Shown: piece after piece, positions 58,572 to 64,000 of the stretch
How the letters are laid out: every line of letters starts with the position of its first letter
How positions within the stretch are numbered: position 1 is the stretch's first letter
Assembly: GCA_951799445.1 (NCBI GenBank)
Contig: OX637295.1
Span: 16,926,001 to 16,990,000, forward strand
Direction: 5' to 3'
DNA from: Pseudisothecium myosuroides
Taxonomy: Eukaryota > Streptophyta > Bryopsida > Hypnales > Lembophyllaceae
Length of the DNA stretch: 64,000 bases
Translations under genes and position numbers: made by a program
Notes under the pieces: model-generated
Seen by the model: the letters and a program-made list of their open reading frames with translations, nothing else
The model's database searches: none
Told to the model about the DNA's origin: nothing

Positions 58572-59467
58572 AGATGGCATTGTCCATTTTGGATGAAATA
58601 GTACATGCATATAAAAAATAAAGCAATTATTTGCTTAAAGATGGATGAGTTAATATTTAACACCATAAAAAGTTGACAACTTGGTATCTAGTAGGTGAAT
58701 TATGAATGTTTTCAAAAGCTTGATATTGGAACAAGTGTACAAGTTGCATACAACAAATGAAGTACATCCAAGTTTGTTGGAAAAGCAATTTTTTTTTAAA
58801 TTACCTTCTTCAATTATGTAACTAGCTTCGTCAATTAGTGACTTGATGCTTTATGATTTTTAAGCAAGGTTGTGAAACATTTCATGTAGGGATGGAAAGA
58901 AAGACCAAAACTTGCAAAAATGAAGATCTTATGTAGACCTAGATTCTTTTCTTGAGACATAATATGCTTTGATAAAAAAAAGGTTCAGATGGGTTGTTAC
59001 AAGAATGACTAGCTATTTTTGTTCCATTTTGGCTAGTACTTCCAGTATTATGAGCTTTTGCATACGAATTTTGATAATTAATATGATATTAAAAATAATA
59101 TATCATCAAAATTTTAAACCTAAAAAAATCTAGGTCAAAAGTTATTCACGAAAAAAGTGAGCTGAAATTTTGAAGAAGATACATACTTTGATGTTTTAAT
59201 TTGTAAAAAATAGGGAAATTTTTTTTCAAAGAAAATAAAAATTGTTCATTTGGGAAGACTTTATAGTGAAGAGATTTCATTAAAAAAATGATCTTGAAAC
59301 CATCTTCAATGTTTAGAATTGCACGCACAAGGGAGCCCCCTTTGCATGGACGTAGATGGCATAAAATAAAATAATTTTAAATGCCCCTTGGTAGAAACAT
59401 GACTTCCTACTATGGAAATATATTATAGAAGTTTCAGCTCTAAATCATTGAATTTGGGGACTCCATA
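58572..59467. other. Right-arm AT-rich DNA with an empty TTAA site
   Basis: 58,640-58,940 is the reverse complement of 13,560-13,880. TTAA at 58,635-58,638 is the uninterrupted site for the element at 13,881. From about 58,985 the left-arm match is lost until 62,030. Confidence 0.55.
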
Positions 59468-60193
59468 GGGTGATTGCAAGAAATGCTTGTACTATTTTGT
59501 ATCACACTTTGTGTGTTGATTTGGTTTTTGGCCACAACTTTTGCATTTTGACTCTAAACGATTCAAAATTTATAGGCAAGGTATTCATGACTATTCTACA
59601 CCTTATACAATTTTTTGGATTTAAAAAAATTGTTTTAGTATCCAAAAATAGCCCCCAATTATGTGTCATACTTGTTAATTTTTTTTTTAACAAAGTAGTA
59701 CCCAAAAAAACAAATTTGGAGCTGAAATTTGGAGGAAATGATTTTATAGTATACTTTTAGCTACAGTTCAATTTTTTTCTTAAATAGTAAATTTAATTGT
59801 CGTGTAGAAGTCTACAAAGAGAGCTTCTTTCTACTTGCTTTTCGAAACATATAAACAATTATTTTGGTGAGTTCTTTTATGAATGAATATCTCCATAAAG
59901 TTGTTACAAATGGCAAATTTTTATTTCTTTATTTAATTTTTTTCCTATTTTTTCTAATTAAAACATCAAAGTATGTATTTTTTTTAGATTTGGCACTTTT
60001 CTATTTCTTCTACTTAGAAAAATTTTCTATGATTTTCCTTCAATGGTTACCTTCATCTTATAGATGTATACATTCGAGCCATATATTTTTTTTTAAATTA
60101 AAAATTATTTTTCTAATTTTAAAGTATACCAGAAAAAAAGGCATGAGTACTGTAAAATGCAACAAAATCGGCAGGTGTTTCTTGCAATCACCC
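59468..60193. mobile_element. GGGTGA-ended element B, 726 bp
   Basis: The ends GGGTGATTGCAAGAAATGCT and, from the right, GGGTGATTGCAAGAAACACC are flanked by exact 4 bp repeats CATA (59,464-59,467; 60,194-60,197). Its body is the reverse orientation of element A. It is non-coding in all frames, apart from AT-rich chance frames. Confidence 0.88.
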
Positions 60194-60197
60194 CATA

Positions 60198-62730
60198 GTA
60201 CTAAAACCCCTTAAAACTTAAAACGTGACATATTAGTTTAATTGATTTTTAAGTATAGAATGATTTTTCAATTTTTTGGAAAAATATGAGATATGATTAA
60301 ACTCAATAGAGGCATCTCCAATAAAAATTTCAAGTTCATGCGAGTCATGCTTCAAAATTCATCGCAAAAGAAAACTTTGGCACTCCCTTTGTGACAATGT
60401 TTCAGTATTGGTCTTTCTTGCGATGACCTGGATTTGCATTGTCCACCACACTAAGTTTTATTTAAGAACTAAGAAAAAAAAAACATTGCTTTATGGTCCA
60501 ATAATACTAGCGATGCACAAAAATGAAAAAATGAAAAAAAATGATTGTACACTAGGGTCGCAATCAAAATGGCATTTTCGAAATCGCAGGGAAGGAAATT
60601 TTGCATCTGTCAACTTTGACAGCCTCCTAAGGGCTCAAAAATTGATCTTTGACTATGAAATTTTTACCATAACATCATCTTGAAGTTAATTATATGTGTA
60701 CCAAATTTCAAGGCCAGATGATTTACACTAAAAAAGATATTTGAAATCTCCCAACATGTGTAGCCATGAATTTTTTTTCACTATTGCCAACTTTGACACC
60801 CTCCCAAGGACTAAATTTTTTTTCTTTTTCTTTGAAATTTTTGATATAGGACCATCTATATGTTTATTACATGTGCAAAAAATTTCAAGTTCAAAACCCC
60901 CCACAAAAATAGATATTCAAAATCTCCCAACATGTGTAGTTGTGAGAAAGGATTTCACTACTACCAACTTTGACACTATCCCAAGGGTTGAAAAATTGTT
61001 TATTTACCGTGAAATTTTTATGATGAAATAATCTCTATGTTAATAACATGTGTGACAAATTTCAAATTCAAAAGAATCACACAAAAAAATATATGTTAGT
61101 TCTACCAATGTGTACAGCTGTGAGAAAAATTTCACTATCAACCAACTTTGACACTATCATATGACACTACCAACTTTGACACTATCCCAAGGGCTGAAAA
61201 AAAAACATTTTACCATGAAATTTTTGGCATGAAATCATATCTATATTGATAAAATGTATGCCAAATTTCAAGGTCAAAATATTTACCAAAAAAAAGATAT
61301 TCTAGTTCTATCAACATGTATAGTTGTGAGAATGACTTTCTACATCTATGTGAAATTTTACCCAAAAAATGACACTATCCCAAGGGTTGAAAAAATCGTT
61401 CTCACAACTACACATGTTGGTAGAATTAGCATATATTTTTTTGTGTGATTCTTTTGAATTTGAAATTTGTCACACATGTTATTAACATAGAGATTATTTC
61501 ATCATAAAAATTTCATGGTAAATAAACAATTTTTCAACCCTTGGGATAATGTCAAAGTTGGTAGTAGTGAAATCCTTTCTCACAACTACACATGTTGGGA
61601 GATTTTGAATATCTATTTTTGTGGGGGGTTTTGAACTTGAAATTTTTTGCACATGTAATAAACATATAGATGGTCCTATATCAAAAATTTCATAGAAAAA
61701 GAAAAAAAATTTAGTCCTTGGGAGGGTGTCAAAGTTGGCAATAGTGAAAAAAATTCACGGCTACACATGTTGGGAGATTTCAAATATCTTTTTTAGTGTA
61801 AATCATCTGGCCTTGAAATTTGGTACACATATAATTAACTTCAAGATGATGTTATGGTAAAAATTTCATAGTCAAAGATCAATTTTTGAGCCCTCGGAAG
61901 GCTGTCAAAGTTGACAGATGCAAAATTTCCTTCCCTCCAATTTTGAAAACGCCATTTTGATTGGGACCCCACTGTACAATCATAAGAAAGATGAACCCAT
62001 TGGTACTTTGGTAGGAGAATGGAGAGTCTTATTACTATTGACAATTGAATTTTTTTAATTCTCTACATATTGATAATTGTAAGAAAAAATAATAGCCAAT
62101 TAGCCAAATGTTATTTCTTTCAAAAATATATTATTTTTTTATGTTTTAAAATTTTACTATCCAAATAGACCAAAAAAGATGCCCAAAAACAACACTCAGA
62201 CTTGTGAAAAATTGAGTGAAGTCAATCTTTTGCCATGTGTAATCTTCATAGTTGTATAGTTGCATTCATTCAATTCATTAAAAAAATCATCATTTTCTCA
62301 CCCAATTGCAATCTTGTCTTTCTCAATACGACTTTTATTTGTATTTGAAACTGAATTGATTGCTTTTATTACATTGAAATAATAGAAGATGAAATTGGAT
62401 GAAGTAGTATTACACTAGGGACCGCAATTGGACTCTTCTTCAATTCTTCCTTATTGTTGTGTATGTACTTTAATTACTTTCACTATAGGTGGTGATTGCA
62501 AGAAAGACCGGTACTATTTTGCTTCACATTGACATTGAGAGTGGTGGGAGTTGTTTTTTGCTAGAACTTTAAGAAGTAAAACCCAATGAACTTGAAATTT
62601 TTATTGGAGATGACTAGCTTAATAGTAATCATGTCCCTCATTTTTTAGAAAAAAAATTATTTTATATTTAAAAGTCAAATTTGCTAATCTGTCACACTTT
62701 GAAGTTTAGGGGGGTTTAGTACTAGGGAGT
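60198..62730. repeat. Large fold-back built of about 177 bp units
   Basis: Two nested inverted repeats are present. The outer pair, 60,198-60,430 and 62,486-62,730, resembles the terminal part of elements A and B. The inner pair runs 60,545 to about 61,260 and about 61,390-61,985. Inside the left inner half, CAACTTTGAC-type units start at 60,611, 60,787, 60,965 and 61,143 (spacings 176-178), with an extra partial unit at 61,171. Identical-looking frames on opposite strands (60,549 on and 61,976 back) result from this symmetry and are not genes. Confidence 0.88.
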
Positions 62731-63160
62731 GTCCAAAATAAATGATCTAGAGCTGAAATTTTTGTGGTCTATTTTTATAGTAGTGTAGGCGCAAGATTAC
62801 CCACCATTGGTAATAAAGCGAACACCGACCAAGTTCTATGCTTTTATCCACTTTTGCTATATATGGAGGTGTTGTAAGCACAGTCCACTGTGCTTTTCAA
62901 GAAATGAATCTCTTTTGCTAACGTTTCCTAAGTGTCGTGGATGGGCGAAAGAAATGCCTAGAGATGCATGTGATAACTTCCAAGCTAACTGCAAATAATC
63001 AGGGGTGATAGTGATTTACTGTTAAATTCTAACTCCCTAACTATCTATCCTATGTCTAGGATTGACTAGGTAGTTGGCGTCATTTCTAACGTCCCTAACT
63101 ACGCGAAATGGGAACCCCTATGTTCCTTCCATGAACCCCTAAGATTATCTTTGGTTTTTA
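62731..63160. other. No gene seen
   Basis: Transition from the fold-back cluster to the terminal array; short open frames only. Confidence 0.4.
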
Positions 63161-64000
63161 ACGCTCTACCTGGAAGTTCTACTTCTAGAGACTAATCCTA
63201 AAGTTCAATTTTTACTCCAAATTTCAACTTCCAAATGTAACTCTAGGTTTATACTCCTTTGACTTGATTTTGAATTTTAACCCCCAAGTTGATTCTAGTT
63301 TGACCCCTGATTCTAGGTTTATTACTTCTAACTTTGAAATTTTACCTCTTGAATTTAATTCTATGTTTTGAATTTTTACTCTAGATTTTTACCTCAAAAA
63401 TTAATCCCATTTTTTAATGTCTAGGTTTGACTCTACGTTTTTACTTTTAACTCTAGATTTTTACTTCTAAACTACTCTAAAATTTACCTTCCAAAGTTAA
63501 CTCTAGATTTTTACTTTTAATTCTAGGTTTTTACTTCTAAGCTAGCTTTGAAATTTTACCTCTTGAATTTAACTCTATGTTTTGAACTTTTACTCTAGGT
63601 TTTTACTTCTAAATTAACTCTAAAATTTACCCTCCAAATTTAACTCTAGATTTTGACTTTTAACTCTAAGTTTTTACTTTCAACTCTAGATTTTGACTTT
63701 GTGAAACTAACTCTAAATTTTAACTTTTTGAAACTAACTTTAAATTTTAACTTCTACTTTTAACTTTTACTTCTACTTTGAGCTTTGATTTTTACTATCT
63801 AATTTTTACTCCAAATTTTAACTTCTAAATATAACCTTAACTTTTAATCTCTAATCTTCACTCTAATTCTTAAATTTCTAACTTCAAAATTTAACTCCTA
63901 TTTTTAGCTCTAAAATCTTCACTTCTAATTTCTACTTTCTACTCGGATTTGTGACTTAAACTTTTACTTTTAAACTACCCTAAGATTTCACTTGAAAATT
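63160..64000 (+). repeat. Degenerate pyrimidine-rich array (TAACTCTAGATTTTTACTT-like), open at window end
   Basis: Words such as AACTCTAGATTTTTACTT, TCTAGGTTTTTACTTCTAA and AACTCTAAATTTTAAC follow one another with variable spacing of roughly 12-22 bases up to the last base shown. The plus strand is strongly T/C-biased with A. Some words (CTAGGTTT) resemble degenerate plant telomere repeats. Neither boundary nor function is known. Confidence 0.75.

Larger units (their letters stand above)
40310..62250. repeat. Right arm of the giant inverted duplication
   Basis: This is the reverse-complement partner of 13,080-27,560; anchor pairs are given there. It is longer than the left arm because of extra blocks: about 40,480-43,640 (a CACTA-like element and a TTAA element), 45,130-45,450, about 47,560-49,330, and 58,985-62,030 (the fold-back cluster). 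The remaining differences are the individually listed elements. Confidence 0.88.

Noticed and set aside
60408..62044. Two similar proteins on opposite strands (GSQSKWHFRNRREGN and GSQSKWRFQNWREGN)
   Set aside because: They are mirror images arising from the palindrome at 60,545-61,985, in non-coding repeat DNA.

Overview
The window looks like nuclear DNA of a land plant. The evidence is a nuclear-type, intron-containing gene for a probable plastid J-domain protein, and plant-style miniature transposons of several superfamilies (Stowaway-like, Tourist-like, CACTA-like, pogo/Emigrant-like, hAT-like, Mutator-like). I cannot place it more precisely; a large repeat-rich genome, perhaps of a seed-free plant, would fit. 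AT-rich transposon-filled DNA alternates with islands of more balanced composition (about 0.7-2.8, 5.2-9.1, 17-23.4, 31-32.6 and 49.4-56.8 kb).

Only one gene can be assembled with confidence. It is a four-exon, minus-strand gene at 8207-5613 for a 299-residue protein with an N-terminal J domain. Its intron 1 holds a tandem array of about 242 bp units, and a second array of 108-129 bp units runs from the start codon into the upstream region. Everything else that looks gene-like (17-19 kb, 22.6-23.2 kb, 30-32.5 kb, 50-51 kb, 56.1-56.7 kb) is short open stretches with occasional splice-donor sequences. These are broken, or differ in frame between two copies, so they are listed as remnants.

The main architectural feature is a very large, old inverted duplication. 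A left arm at about 13.1-27.6 kb matches, in reverse complement and in the same order, a right arm at about 62.25-40.3 kb, with a roughly 12.7 kb spacer. The arms have diverged and each has gained its own transposons. Each arm therefore preserves the empty site for insertions in the other, which allows target-site duplications to be read directly. They include four TTAA-flanked elements (13,881; 15,380; 26,756; 43,971), a hAT-like element (56,762), a pogo-like element (52,255), two Mutator-like elements (54,120; 54,682), a poly-A retroposon with a 15 bp duplication (50,368) and an element with a 4 bp overlap (57,840).

The spacer (27.6-40.3 kb) holds dispersed repeats, a weakly gene-like GC-richer island, a hAT-like element, four copies of a 155 bp tandem repeat, a nested pair of TTAA elements and Stowaway- and Tourist-like elements. 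The right end (57.8-62.8 kb) is a cluster of GGGTGA-ended elements and a large fold-back built of about 177 bp units. The last kilobase is a degenerate pyrimidine-rich array that runs off the window. All matches were judged by eye; no identity values were computed.
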